From NCBI GenBank assembly GCA_012861695.1, contig JAAOOA010000006.1:29245811-29309810 (forward strand): 64,000 bases of DNA. The letters are read 5' to 3'. Origin of the DNA: Trematomus loennbergii. Its lineage: Eukaryota > Chordata > Actinopteri > Perciformes > Nototheniidae. Shown here piece after piece: positions 20,067 to 36,800 of this stretch. How positions within the stretch are numbered: position 1 is the first letter of the stretch; the number at the start of each line of letters is the position of its first letter. The translations under genes were made by a program, and so were the position numbers. The notes beneath the pieces are model-generated. The model did not search any database. It had not been told where the DNA came from and saw only the letters and a program-made list of their open reading frames with translations.

Positions 20067-20895
20067 GGCTTGTTTGAGACAAGCGAGACCTGAGCAGACC
20101 TGCGCAATTGCGATCAACGTCTTGCTAGTGCGTTGCATGATGGTTAGTCATTTTGTCCGACTTGCTCTGGAGGCTCGCCTACATGAGACGTTGAAATCTC
20201 GCGGGACAAAGACGCCCATCAAGCGAAATGCTTGATGGGAAACGACTCGCTGGTATCTCGAGCTGAGCGCTCATTGGTGGTTTTTACCCCGTGCTGGTGA
20301 TGAAACTCTCCATTGGCTATATATATCTATATATTTTATACTATACTTGCACTGCTTACCGTTGTCATACTTTATATATCTTAGCATATTCATACAACAC
20401 ACTGTTCATACTAGGCTAGGCTACTGTGTATATAGTGTATTCATACCCCTCACTGTTTTTTCATCATTCAATTCATTCTATATTTTATTCTGTAGATTGT
20501 GTACATTACTTTTCACTTTACTGCTTTTTGCACTCCTGGTTAGAAGCTAAACTGCATTTCGTTGTCTCAGTACCTGTAATCTGTGCAATAACAATAAAGT
20601 TGAATCTAATCTTGAGCAGAAACAAATGTATTTACTTAGTACATATCTGACATTAACGATTAAACACATTTGTGCATTCTTTATAAATGCAAACCGAGTC
20701 AAGCCGACTCCGGAGGTGGCGGTATGCACCTTAAAGTTGTTTGCAATCCGCCAAAAAACCGAGAGAAGAAGAAGAAGAGGAAGAAACCGACTCCGAGCTG
20801 TCCGACTTCAGGCGAGCTTTTTGAGACCTCCCCCGGCTGCGATCGGCTATTCTCGTCTACTTTCGAGGCGAGCCGCAGCTCGTCTCAAACAACCC
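20067..20895. mobile_element. Inverted-repeat element inserted in DIRS-like ORF1
   Basis: The left end GGCTTGTTTGAGACAAGC and the right end, reverse-complemented GGGTTGTTTGAGACGAGC, are terminal inverted repeats flanked by TA (20065-20066 and 20896-20897). The interior includes a non-LTR 3' tail at about 20320-20617 and an A/G-rich GAAGAAGAAGAAGAGG stretch. No transposase was recognised. Confidence 0.5.
20320..20617 (+). mobile_element. 3' end of a non-LTR retrotransposon
   Basis: TTTTTGCACTCCTGGTTAGA, AAACTGCATTTCGTTGTCTC and CTGTGCAATAACAATAAAGT, ending in TTGAATCTAATCT, is the typical 3' UTR of a fish LINE that ends in a short tandem TTGAATCT-like tail. It contains an AATAAA polyadenylation signal. 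No RT coding sequence is attached; the copy is 5'-truncated. Confidence 0.5.
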
Positions 20896-20897
20896 TA

Positions 20898-21640
20898 GAT
20901 TGTGATTAAATCTTTTAATTTTTTTTAAATTAAATTCTTTAAAAAGAAAAAATGTTTTTAATAAATGAGATACATATTATATAGTTGGTGTCAGTTAAAT
21001 GTATAATCTACGATAAAATATTGATACAAATTGTTTTACGATGTCTAAAGTTACTGATACATGTAAGTCACGTGTTTCCTGCTTGGGGCAGAAATCTTTG
21101 GCCATTGAGGCCCAATCGTGGCGGAGTGAACTCCGTCTGTAGCCACACTCGCAGCTCAACGAGGCTCCCTCCTGTCAGATGGAGGGAGTAAATACAGCGG
21201 CAAGCTTTGGGACAAACTCCCCTCTCTCCGGCAGAAACAGGAAATGCCGTAACTGTATGTAACAACGGTTTCAAATCAGCATCTCTTTGACAAAAAATGT
21301 AAATTAAGAACTCAAATAAAACTCCAAACATCTTTAATTGTGTTACTTTTTTGTAAAGCTCTTTTAGTTTTAAACCTGATGTTTATAAGCTTCTTAGTTT
21401 TTGCAACAGTCTGTAAATATACACAACTTTATAATAAAATGCACACATTTACCTTTTTCTAGACTAAACACAGGTATGATCCTAAGTTAAAAAAATATGA
21501 GGTTATCATGAGGTTGTTAACATCGCAATTTATCAGTGGATGTTTGCTGGAACTACTTGTAAACAGCGTGTTTCCTGACGGACACACACAGCGTGACTCC
21601 GGTCAGGTAGAGACCAGTCTCAAGTCAGCACCGATGCAGA
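20898..21640. other. No feature recognised
   Basis: Noncoding sequence. A moderately GC-rich stretch at 21070-21250 reads as no known protein in any frame. Confidence 0.4.
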
Positions 21641-21642
21641 CA

Positions 21643-22035
21643 GGGGGTGTTTCTCAATCGCGAGTAAAGCTGCTTCCGAGCCACTATTTCAAGCATACTA
21701 CGTCATCGAGTGCCGCCGAAGTACTGTTCCAATCTCCAGTATACTTGGAAATCTACCGAGCCCGGCGTACTCCGTTTGGAGAAATATCGAGTGTGCACAT
21801 GAGTAGACTTCGCGGCCTTAAAATCCCCACAATGCTTTGCGCACGGACCAATTTCCCCAAATCTGTGGCGGAAGATGTAAGGCGGGGCCTCTCATATGAC
21901 GCACACCTGCACACTTGCTAGCCTGTTCCACTCTTTGTTTTCCGAATGGCAGGAAGTATTCTTGCCTCGCTTCTGAAGCAAGATGCTCGGCAGACATGTG
22001 CTACCAAGCAAGCGTACTCGCGATTGAGAAACACC
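21643..22035. mobile_element. MITE with GTGTTTCTCAATCGCGAGTA ends
   Basis: The left end at 21646 and the right end, reverse-complemented, at about 22035 share GGGTGTTTCTCAATCGCGAG, a near-perfect terminal inverted repeat. The element is about 390 bp, with an interior rich in CpG and no reading frame of note. The ends resemble fish PIF/Harbinger-type MITEs; no clear target duplication was seen. Confidence 0.65.
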
Positions 22036-22875
22036 CTCGCTGTTTGAGGGCTTGATAGCCCACTCCCCCTCCACACCTCTCCACACTCGTTGGTTTGGAA
22101 CAGCACTTAATGTGGCGGACCCTCCGCGCGAACGGAGGGGTAGTGTGGGGTAGGGTGTGGTTTGGGATTGGGCCTCACTCTCGTTATAAGTGGCGCATGC
22201 GCAGTCCGCACCTCTTCAATGCAACAGATAGGAGCAGCTCGGGTGCACCAAACTGCGCCCAAAGCAGCTGTTTGCACCGCCAACAACTAGGGGGCAGCAG
22301 GAGCGCCAGAGTGAGTGATTGACGTTTGAATGAGAGAGAGTTAGACGGAGACGGAGTGTAAACAAAACTAGATAGCGAATATGGAGAAGGAAAATTATGT
22401 TTAATCACTTAAAGAAACACCCTTTGAGAGGAGGACACTGGAGGGAAAGCTGAAAGTAAAGGACAGAGGAAGGCAGTATATGTGCTCTTTCAAAGAGCGT
22501 TTAGCAAGAAGGCTGCTAACTACTGTAACAACACCAAGCTATATTTTGCTTCCCCTCCCTCCTTTTTCAAATGTCAGGATCAGACCAGTCTATGGACCAG
22601 ACCCAGCATGGATCCAGACAGATGTGAGTGACTTAAAGCCAGAGATGGGGTCGTTACTAAAAAAATAATATATTACATATTACTTTTAAAAAAAAGTATA
22701 TATTACACTACTTCGTTACTCTCTACATAAAGTAACTCGTTACTTTACTCGTTACTTTACTCGCAGGGCCGGCCCGCCCCTCCCTACAGGCAGATCACGC
22801 AGACTGCTAAAGTTTCAAATGTTCTCTTTAGTTCAGTTTCCATTGTCGCATAAGACTGATCCAGATAGCTCTGAC

Positions 22876-23134
22876 CAGTGGCGTCGCCTGGCCTGGGCAT
22901 CCGGGGCTTTAGCCCCGAATGTTTTTTCTGTAGCCCCGGACAATTCTCCCTCAATAATATAATACATTAACCGTGCTTTACGTGAACCTCATCATGACAG
23001 AGAGGACGGCAGCACTGTAATTTCCCGTGTTCAGTGAATGCAACAGAGGCATGACACCAGACCAATCAGAGAGTTGCATGGAAATAAACGTGTGTCATTC
23101 AAGCTCGGCTCTGTGTGTGTGTGGCAATAGCGCA

Positions 23135-23171
<37 letters not shown>

Positions 23172-23762
23172 GAGAGAGGGACCGGTATCAGCATGGACCG
23201 TGTTGTTAGCATCTGGTTAGCTAGCTGCACTAACGGACATAAGGAGCTGTTTGTTCCACAACAAGCTGGAGGAGAGTCCTCTCCTCTCAGACTGAGAGAC
23301 TCAGGTGAGCTAAAGGACTCTCTGAGTGTTTAGATAGTTAACTTTAGTCTAAGTTATCTCAGTGGGTCTCAAACGGTTTGGTCACAAATTATTCAAAAGA
23401 TTATTTCCGCGGCACACCTTCATATGATCATTACTGTTTACAGTTCTGCTTCATATGGGTGTTGAGAGAGGTATCCATAGATCTCTTCATTTTGCTCTCA
23501 AAGTGCACCAGATTGATGCATTTAACTTCAATATTAAAAAATCCCCCCGGACCCCCCACGAGGAGGTGAGCCCCCCACTCATAAAAAATACCACTTTACC
23601 CCTGCCTATATGCCGTGAGCTGATTATCGAGCCTTCATTGTAACAGTCGCGGGTGTACTGTGTGTGTGCGTGTGGGGAGTGTTGCAGTAAAAAATGCCAC
23701 TGTAGTGCCGCCGTCACTGTGGGCTAAGCCCCGAATGTTTTCAGGTCCAGGCGACGCCCCTG
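22876..23762. mobile_element. hAT-like transposon nested in outer hAT, TSD GCTCTGAC
   Basis: It is flanked by a perfect 8-bp duplication, GCTCTGAC (22868-22875 and 23763-23770). The terminal repeats CAGTGGCGTCGCCTGG and, reverse-complemented, CAGGGGCGTCGCCTGG are nearly identical. It carries a (GA)n tract at 23138-23168 and a GGGGCTTTAGCCCC mini-palindrome near each end. No transposase frame was recognised, so it is non-autonomous. Confidence 0.88.
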
Positions 23763-23980
23763 GCTCTGACTATGGCTGTCCTCTGTCTCCTGCTATCTGT
23801 ATTTTGCGCAGTATATCTCTGAACGATGCGATGGTGATTCCACTGTGCAAATGGGCAACATTACCTCTACTATGAAGGATGCTACAAGCCTGTCCATCTC
23901 TGCTTTGGTTACCGGTCCTCCAAATTCTATTTGTGCTGCTTCGGTCGGCGGCGGCGACTCACAACATCCTCACTCTGGGT

Positions 23981-24205
23981 TCAGGGGTCCTTAGCTATTA
24001 GCTTCACCTTAGCATGTGTTCTTTGCAGGTGTTTGTTGAGGTTTGACGTGGTGTTTACAGCAGTGGATAACAGCTTCTGGCCTGGACACAGTTTGCACCT
24101 CACCGTCACATTCCTGTCTATTCTTCGGACGAACTCAAAATAATGGGCATACCTCCACCCCTCGAAAGTTATCGCTGACTCAGCCATGTTTATGCAGCAC
24201 TGCAC
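23981..24205 (-). pseudogene. BED zinc-finger remnant of hAT transposase
   Basis: A 74-codon frame reads FEGWRYAHYFEFVRRIDRN, then the cysteine pair in VRCKLCPGQK and the histidine pair in NLNKHLQRTHAK. Cx2C...Hx4H with aromatic residues upstream is the BED finger pattern used by hAT transposases to bind transposon ends. The frame stops soon after the finger and the dimerisation/catalytic region is missing, so it cannot be an active transposase. Confidence 0.75.
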
Positions 24206-24603
24206 GTGGAGATGTGGATGCGCAAGTCGCGCAGATTACGTACATATAAACCTGCGGCGGAAACCCCTCTTGTCTGTCAGTGTGATTATGACTGATTTTA
24301 TAAAAGTAACGAAGTAACGCGTGTCGGGGCAATGTTAGTAACTGTAGTGTGATTACTGAATTATAAAAGTAACGCGTTACACTACTCCGTTACCGACAAA
24401 ACGCGTTACACCCAACTCTGCTTAAAGCACATATCAGAAAAAAACTAAAAAGCATGAACAAACTAGAGTCCACATGGATGATGCTATGCGACTAGCCATG
24501 TTTAGGAAAGTAAACACAGCTGTCCAATGAAGGCTACAGCATAGGGATCAGTAAGCATAATAAGGAGGTTGACAAAAACAGGCACTACAATAATAGACTG
24601 TAT

Positions 24604-26154
24604 CAGTGTTAATTTCGTCAACGAAAACTATGACGAAAAATGTTCGTCAACGACCTTTTTTACATGACTAAGACGAGACGATACGAGCTAAAAATAGATT
24701 CTTGATAACGAAAATTTGACGAAATGTATATTTAGTTTTCGTTGACGAGACGAGACGGGACTAAGGTGTTAATGGTGGACTATCGGACATTCAAAATGCA
24801 GCATATTTCCCCCAATTGCCCGTCTTGTCTGTCAAAATGCATCTTACATTTCTAACTTGCAATATCATTATTTCCGCTCTCTTCACTCCAGAAGAGCGAT
24901 CTCCCTGTCTCTCTGTGTGTGCGGGGGCGGGGCCTAACAGACACGCTGCAGCGGCACACAGAGATCTGCCGGGGACGGAGACACTCTACAAGGCTCGATG
25001 TGGACAAAGCTCGTTTGCCATGTTTTCGCGTTAGCGCGTTGACACGAGTAGTCTGTCCAAACAGCCGGCCAAAAGGCGTCATATTCAGTCGGAGAAATGC
25101 ACAATTTTCGACTTCCTTAACTCGTAGCTCTGTTGCCCCAATTACGAGTAACGTTATCACATCAGGTGTGCAGAGGTGGGAGAAGTACTCAGATCTTGTA
25201 GCTAAGTAAAAAAATACCATAGTGTAGGAAGAGTTCCTCAAGTCAAAGTATGATCATCAAAATATATTTAAAGTAGCGACAGTAAAAGTAGTCATTGTGC
25301 AGATTGTCCATTTCAGAATAATATATATGATATGTTTTATAATGATTGATCATTAAAGTGTTCTCAAAGCTGGTAAAGGTGCAGCTAGTTTGAATGATTA
25401 TTATACTGCAGGGTAGCTTGTGATTTACTAAACTAAGTCTGAGTTAACACTTGATTATATTTCACATCATTCATCCACATCTGTAAAGTAACTAAAGGTA
25501 TTAAATACATGTAGTGGAGTAGAAGTACACCATTTAACTATGAACTGTAGTGGAGTAGAAGTACACAGTAGCAAAACATTTAAATACTCCAGTAAAGTAC
25601 AAGTACCTCAACATTTTACTCAAGTACAGTACAATATTTTAACATAATTATATATTTTTTATTATTTCACATTTAAATAAAGCAATTAATTCGGTTAACA
25701 ATTTGTTAGTTTTTTCCTTTAAAAAATAACAAAAAGTAAATACAAGAATACCGTTAAAGTACCGGATCGATAAGCAGTATTGATAAGACTAGCAGTACCG
25801 TAGAAAACCTTAACGATACCCATCCCTAGATATTACACAAGTAAAGTGTTAAGAGAGTGAAATGTTGCTTTACGAATTTCAACACTTGATGCTGTCACCT
25901 TGATTACAATTCAGAAACCTGTATTTGCCTAACTGAATTGGTTTAAAGAGAGAAAACATTTTGACTAAAAGTTGACTAAAATGTAATTTTTCATCGACTA
26001 AAATAGACTAAAACGTTTTGAGTTTTCGTCGACTAAAACTAGACTAAAACTATGAAGGATAGAAATGACTAAAATGTGACTAAAACTAATTACCATTTTC
26101 GTCTAAAGACTAAGACTAAGACTAAATCAAAAACAGCTGCCAAAATTAACACTG
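24604..26154. mobile_element. hAT-type transposon, TSD GACTGTAT
   Basis: A perfect 8-bp duplication, GACTGTAT, flanks it (24596-24603 and 26155-26162). The ends CAGTGTTAATTTCGTCAACG and, reverse-complemented, CAGTGTTAATTTTGGCAGCT share their first 12 bases; the sub-terminal regions are rich in CGACTAAAA/TTTTCGTCGA repeats. A GC-rich central part (24890-25150) has no recognised domain. Two partial MITEs interrupt it at 25171-25828. Confidence 0.85.
25171..25828. mobile_element. Two partial MITEs nested in the 24.6-26.2 kb hAT
   Basis: 25171 starts CAGAGGTGGGAGAAGTACTC, a familiar fish MITE end rich in AAGTAC/GTACTT repeats, running to about 25640 without a matching right end. From about 25650 to 25828 a second piece ends GATACCCATCCCTAG, the end of another common fish hAT-type MITE. 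Both are partial. Confidence 0.5.
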
Positions 26155-26244
26155 GACTGTATCAAGTGCTGTGTGCCTTTGAGCTAGCCCTGCGTTGTAA
26201 TATGACATGTTTTGAGTTTGTGATAAGTTTGCTCAAATGTTGGT

Positions 26245-26282
26245 AGAGCCCCCCCTGGAGAAAAATGCACCAGCCGCCACTG
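26245..26282. mobile_element. Solo end of a hAT-like element
   Basis: GAGAAAAATGCACCAGCCGC followed by CACTG reverse-complements to CAGTGGCGGCTGGTGCATTT, a common hAT terminus. No partner end was found nearby. Confidence 0.4.
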
Positions 26283-26596
26283 CTTAAAACTAATGCTTAA
26301 CATCACTTCAGAGCATGTTAACATTGTCATTATGACTATGTTACAGTGGCGAACCATGTCTATCACTACCGGACCTTATATGATTGGTGGATCAAACTGT
26401 CAATCCAGAAAAGACAAACAAATCAACGTAACACTGTAATTTACAGATCAACAACGCAGATACGATTCTCATTTATTCATTTTATTTACATGTTGTACCT
26501 TTTTATTTATATCATAAATCGATTTTTTTGTTTGTTTTATCTGAGTGTTTCAGGGTATTCTCTGAATACCTTGAAGGCCCTGACGGTATAAGTATG

Positions 26597-27938
26597 CAAC
26601 CCAGTCTCACGGCATTTCATGTTATAGTCACAACATTTAATCTATTGATTCGTGTTCACCAACACGATTTTCCCCTTTTTTTTCGTGTCACACAGAACGA
26701 TTTTAAAAGCAATGTATTTCTATTGGTAGTATGTTTGTGCCTGCACCACGTCTTTTTGTCCGGTCGGGTCTTGGAAGACCGGAAGCTGTGTGGTTCATAA
26801 AAACATTTTCTTACTCAATATCAAGCCACGATTATTGTTTTTATTTTAAATCGTACAATGTCTGACATTTTTTGCCGTCCGCGAGGAAAATAAATGGGCC
26901 TCAGAATACTGAAATCTGTATTTTGTTTTATCTTTTTTTCCTTCTAATTTGTTATTCTTTTCTAAATAACACACTGTTATTTACTCAACAATAACACACA
27001 ATTATCCTTGTTTTTATTTATTTGTTTAATTCTATAATCTCTGGCTTTCTTTGCCGTTCCTCGGGGCTGGACCCGTTCAAGTCCAGTTTTGGATAGTCTG
27101 CCGTGGGTTTCATTCCATTTCAAAGAGCTGTCTGGCGCTCGGCGTAACCTTGGCACACTGCCACTCCAACATCCAATCCCAGAGCTTGAAGATTAATCAC
27201 GGGTTTTTTAAAGAACGGGACTGTAGTCCCAAACGATAGCTGAGGATTATGGGTAGTGTAGTGTCTTCGGCCATCCTAAACTCCAAAATGTTTTTGGGAT
27301 TTCATATCGCATTAACACTCCCAACGTGCATTGCGGCTAAAACATCCAATCACCGAGCTTAAACCATAGCTGAGGATCTTGGGTAATCAGTTCAGTGGGT
27401 GTGTATCGCAATGATGCTCGAAATGTCCCTTATAGGCCTACGTCTGTTTCCGGTGACTTTATTTTGAAATTCAGTTCCTGAGGAACGGCCCGAGATTATA
27501 GAATTAAACAAATAAATAAATACAAGGATAAGTGTGTGTTATTGTTGAGTAAATAACTGTGTGTTATTTATAAAACAATAACAAATTAGGACGAAAAAAA
27601 GATTTAAAAAATACAGATTTCAGTATTCTGAGGCTCTGTGCCCCATTTCCTCGCGAACGGCAAAAAAAGTCAGACATTATACGATTTAAAATAAAAACAA
27701 TAATCGTGGCTTGATATTGAGTAAGAACATGTTTTTATGAACCACACAGCTTCCGGTCTTCCAAGACCCGACCGGACAAAAAGACGTGGTGCAGGCACGA
27801 AACACACTACCAATAGAAATACATTGCTTTTAAAATCGTTCTGTGTGACACGAAAAAAAGGGGAAAATCGTGTTGGTGAACACGAATCAATAGATTAAAT
27901 GTTGTGACTATAACACGAAATGCCGTGAGACTGGGTTG
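26597..27938. mobile_element. Foldback element with about 445-bp inverted arms
   Basis: The arm from 26597 (CAACCCAGTCTCACGGCATT) to about 27045 is repeated in inverse from about 27485 to 27938 with high identity, including the block GGTCTTGGAAGACCGGAAGC. The loop of about 440 bp contains two partial direct repeats (CATCCAATC...AGCTGAGGAT at 27169 and 27341). AGTATG lies outside both ends (26591-26596 and 27940-27945), a possible target duplication. No coding frame was recognised. Confidence 0.85.
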
Positions 27939-27945
27939 GAGTATG

Positions 27946-28498
27946 TTAGCATTCCAACGTTAGCATTTAGCTGAAACCACTGCGGCGCCTCAATACCCCT
28001 TAAAGAGCTGATCTTAAGCTTCAAAATACCCTTTTCATTACATATTTTTCATCTTTCAACAACTTACTTCTATAAAAAAAGCTTGTCTTAAACACAAGTG
28101 CACCAATTGACCCTTTTCAGAAACAGGATACACAATGTGCAGACTGAGCCAAACTAGATGCCCTGGTCTGTCAACTCCAAATAGTCCTGTCTCTTTTAAT
28201 ACCCTCCCCACCCCGGCTGATCGATGCAGGTATTTCTATACAGTTGTCAACATGCTCTCCAGGACCATCTTTTTTATTTTCGACTTGGCAAAGCACCCAT
28301 GGTTGTCGGTCCAAGTGTAAGTCAGGGCCGGCAGTTATTTCCAGCTCCAACATCCCTCTACTAGCCGAATGTCAGGCAACTAAGGCGGCCGTTTGTGTGC
28401 GTTCAGTGAACCCTGATAGGGCCCTTCACGACTGACAGTCAGCCTAATCACGTCTTAACTGAGCTTTATCTAAGTGTGTGTGTTGGAGGACTGAGGGA
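27946..28498. other. No feature recognised
   Basis: Noncoding stretch between the foldback element and the (TG)n tract. It holds a GTTAGCATTTAGCT motif near 27960. Confidence 0.4.
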
Positions 28499-33682
<5,184 letters not shown>

Positions 33683-33690
33683 CATCACAT

Positions 33691-33995
33691 TAGGGCTGCT
33701 CGATTATGGCAAAAATCATAATCTCGATTATTTGGGTCAATAATTGATATCCCGATTATTAAAAACGATTATCCATTTACTTGGAAAACATCAATTTATT
33801 GGAGAAAAAAAATGTGAACAGTATGTTTTTAACAGTTGATTACCCTGAACTTTAAGTATAATTCAACTGAAAAACCAATAAAAAAGAAATAAAAAGTAAT
33901 AATAATAATAAATAAATAATCGTTTTATTTCGATTACGTTGTTTTCGTAATCGTTGCAAGCCATAATCGTAATTGCGATTAATTGAGCAGCCCTA
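33691..33995. mobile_element. hAT MITE, TSD CATCACAT
   Basis: It is flanked by a perfect 8-bp duplication, CATCACAT (33683-33690 and 33996-34003). The ends are TAGGGCTGCTCGATTATGG and, reverse-complemented, TAGGGCTGCTCAATTAATCG. At 305 bp it has no coding capacity and an AT-rich interior with ATTATTAAA/AATAATAAT repeats. Confidence 0.9.
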
Positions 33996-34852
33996 CATCA
34001 CATCAATGTTCTTTTACTGAAATCAAACTGAGGGCATTATGAACAGAACAAAAATGAGCTTTTTTAGTTTAAGTTAAGTTAGATTTATCAGTATTTTTAA
34101 AACGTTTAAAAACTTCTTTTTTTTTTAAACTAGAGACAAACTTAATTACTAATTTGATGAACTTAATTAATTACATGTTTGATTAGAAATGGTGACCTGA
34201 AAAACATAATTTCTGTTCTCTTGGTTTATGGAAACTGGAGTTTTTATTCTCGTTTTGTTTAGATTGAAAATGGAAGATATTATGAGAAAGTCATGCTCTG
34301 GTATTACAGGTTCTCTAGGTGTCCTTTGATTTAAAAAACAGAAGCAATGCTAAAAAAAACGCATCGCACATTTGGCAGAACACACACAGGACACAAGTGT
34401 ATTGTGCAATTACTGTTCTTGTAAGGGTCATTTGATTTGACCAACAGTGAATGCCAAAAATGCGAAATGCCATTGGATACGTTTTTTCCGAATGACAGGG
34501 TTTTATCTTTGTCATCCAGAACCAAACCATTGGGTTCAGTTGAGGGTGCACAGCTCCTCTTACATCTGGCCTGGAAAGGTACTTTGATTTAAGAGCCACC
34601 TTTGAGTAATTGCCTCTTGCTCTAAACTAAAACTCCTTTTATCGATCGATCGGGTTAATCAAGTGTTCGACACACCAGATCCAAGGAGGTTTCAGTTCGG
34701 TGGGTCAGCTACTCAAACTTTGTGCTGACTTTGTCCTTACTTAAAGTGACTTTGCATACAACTCCTTAATGCTAGGATATGTTGCATAATGACACATCAT
34801 TTTTACCTTTTCTAATTGTAACTCAACTTTAAAACAATTAACTTAAAGTAGG

Positions 34853-35120
34853 GTTTGGGACAAAATACCTCAATATCAGTATTGTTACGATATTGTAATG
34901 TGGACAATTGATGCTTTCACAGAATATTTACGCACTGAAAATGAATGTGGATTTATAAACTAAATTGGTAAAATTCTGGTAAATTCAGAAAATGCCATTG
35001 CTTTGCTTTGAGCAGCTTTTTAAAACAAGGAAAATACCAAACTACGATATTCCAAATGAAGAGTTTCTAGGCTCGTATAACAACATTGACGTAATATTGA
35101 TATATTGCACAGCCGTAATT
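34853..35120. repeat. Degenerate hAT-like MITE
   Basis: GGGACAAAATACCTCAATAT and GTATTGTTACGATATTGTAA at the left, and GACGTAATATTGATATATTG then CACAGCCGTAATT at the right, resemble the paired ends of a common fish MITE (CAATATTGATATATTGC near GCCC). No clean target duplication remains. Confidence 0.35.
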
Positions 35121-36792
35121 TAATTTTGACTTAATATTAAGTTAATTAATTATGAATAATTGTATATGGTCTTAATACTGAAACAAAATCTCTATTTTAA
35201 GCAACTTTCTTGCAACCTCATTAAATATTAAGGTGACCCCATTCTAGGATTTGTGCATATTAATCAGAAGTAATTATTAACAAGCATTCTCTTAAAATAG
35301 ATTAAAAATTAAACATGCATTTCTTGAATAATAGACATACTGAGTCAAACAATTGTCTTTTATGTTCATTTTTCTGTGTATGAATTAGAAAATATCAAGA
35401 GTGGAAGCCGAGTTTTGTGTGTCATGTTGTCATGACTCTTTAAACACAAAGTAAAGAGAAAAGAAAGGGCAACAAATTGAGTACTTAAAACCGTGTGATT
35501 AAATTTGACTCTTTTCATCTCATATCTGCAATGGGAAATAAATGCACGAATCCAAAATGTAATTTATTCCAGCAATAGCTTTCCGTCCTTTATATTCCAT
35601 TGACTTTGCTGCTTCAAATGGATACTCGAGAGTATTGTATCCTAAAATAAGGCATCTACTGAACCTTAACTCGTGTCCTCACAGGGCCTCAGAGCCTCTG
35701 AGGGTTTGATATGCATCCTTTATTTTGGAGGGCAGAAAATTACACAGCCTGTTTCCACAACCCACGTCCCAACATGGCTTTTTGTGAAAAGGTTGGAATA
35801 ATTGCTCTTTGTCTCTGCACCTGTGTGATACCGAAAAGCCAGAAAACCCTCCTTGAATTTCCATGAAAAAGGCCTGTAAGAGCCACTTGTGGCATGGGGA
35901 GCAGCGTCGGGCTGAAGTGGCTGCAATATTCTGGAATTAGCAATGATAGCTGAATACTCATGAGGCAAGTGGGTACACATCTCCTTGTGTTATTTTTACC
36001 TTTATTTGGAAAGAAGTCAAAGGGAGAAGAGCGAGACAGAGGCATCTATAAAATGTACCATTTGAATTAAGCTAGCATTGTAAGTGTCCACCTTGCATTA
36101 AATCTGAATGTCCAAAATAAGCTATAATAGTTGTCTTAATGCAAGAAACGCCAACCTCCAGCATCACACATTTGTATTCCGAGGGAGTATTTTCCCGTCA
36201 CAGCACATATCCCCTTTGAATGGTAGCCTTTGGTGAATTAACTAAACTATTTCAAAGGAAAGGCTCAGCTCGAGCCTCGCAAACAACAAAGATGGCCTAT
36301 TTCTCTTTTCATTGGGAAACCAGACTGTACCCACTGCCTGGCTCTCTGACAAATGTCACCGGGCTACCTTTCACATTGGATTTTTTCCACTTGTATCAAT
36401 AGTTAGGCAGGTTTCATAAATCAGCTGAGACAAGTTTTTTTCCCAATCATCTCAGAGCTTAGATTTACAGTGGTGTCAATGATGGTATGACAAATGAGGA
36501 CCATTGTCACTTTGAAGGAAGAAAGAAAAAGGGAACTCAAAAGATGGATGGATACATTTTGGAAGAAGGGTGGGAGGAGGAAGTAGTGGCGTGTTGATAC
36601 AGTAGCGGGTTAATTGGAGCATTCTTTGCTTTCCATAACCTACCAACCCCTGCTTAAACACGTATTGGCATGTATTGATTCATATCAGAGAGAATAATGT
36701 AGGGACATGTGGAGTGTGTGACCGTGCCTTTAGGAGCATGTAGTATGTCTGAATACTTGTGCGAATTATCACCACTGTGACTGTGACAGGTA
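35121..36792. other. Repeat-poor intergenic DNA
   Basis: No gene, RNA or transposon recognised. 35680-36400 has even composition and might include conserved regulatory DNA. Confidence 0.35.
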
Positions 36793-36800
36793 TAATGTGG

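Larger units (their letters stand above)
22640..24420 (-). mobile_element. hAT transposon (outer), 8-bp TSD CTTAAAGC
   Basis: It is flanked by a perfect 8-bp target duplication, CTTAAAGC, at 22632-22639 and 24421-24428. The ends are CAGAGATGGGG and, reverse-complemented, CAGAGTTGGGTG, followed on both sides by TAACGxGTTACTTT-type repeats. On the minus strand, 24190-23990 encodes a BED zinc finger (CKLC ... KHLQRTH), the N-terminal DNA-binding domain of hAT transposases. The catalytic domain is absent. A second hAT (22876-23762) is inserted in it, so the remaining element body is only about 890 bp. Confidence 0.88.

Noticed and set aside
20347..20650. Hydrophobic open frames suggesting membrane peptides
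   Set aside because: They lie in T-rich LINE 3' UTR sequence ending in AATAAAGTTGAATCT.
21070..21250. GC-rich stretch as a possible exon
   Set aside because: No open frame with splice sites or a known domain.
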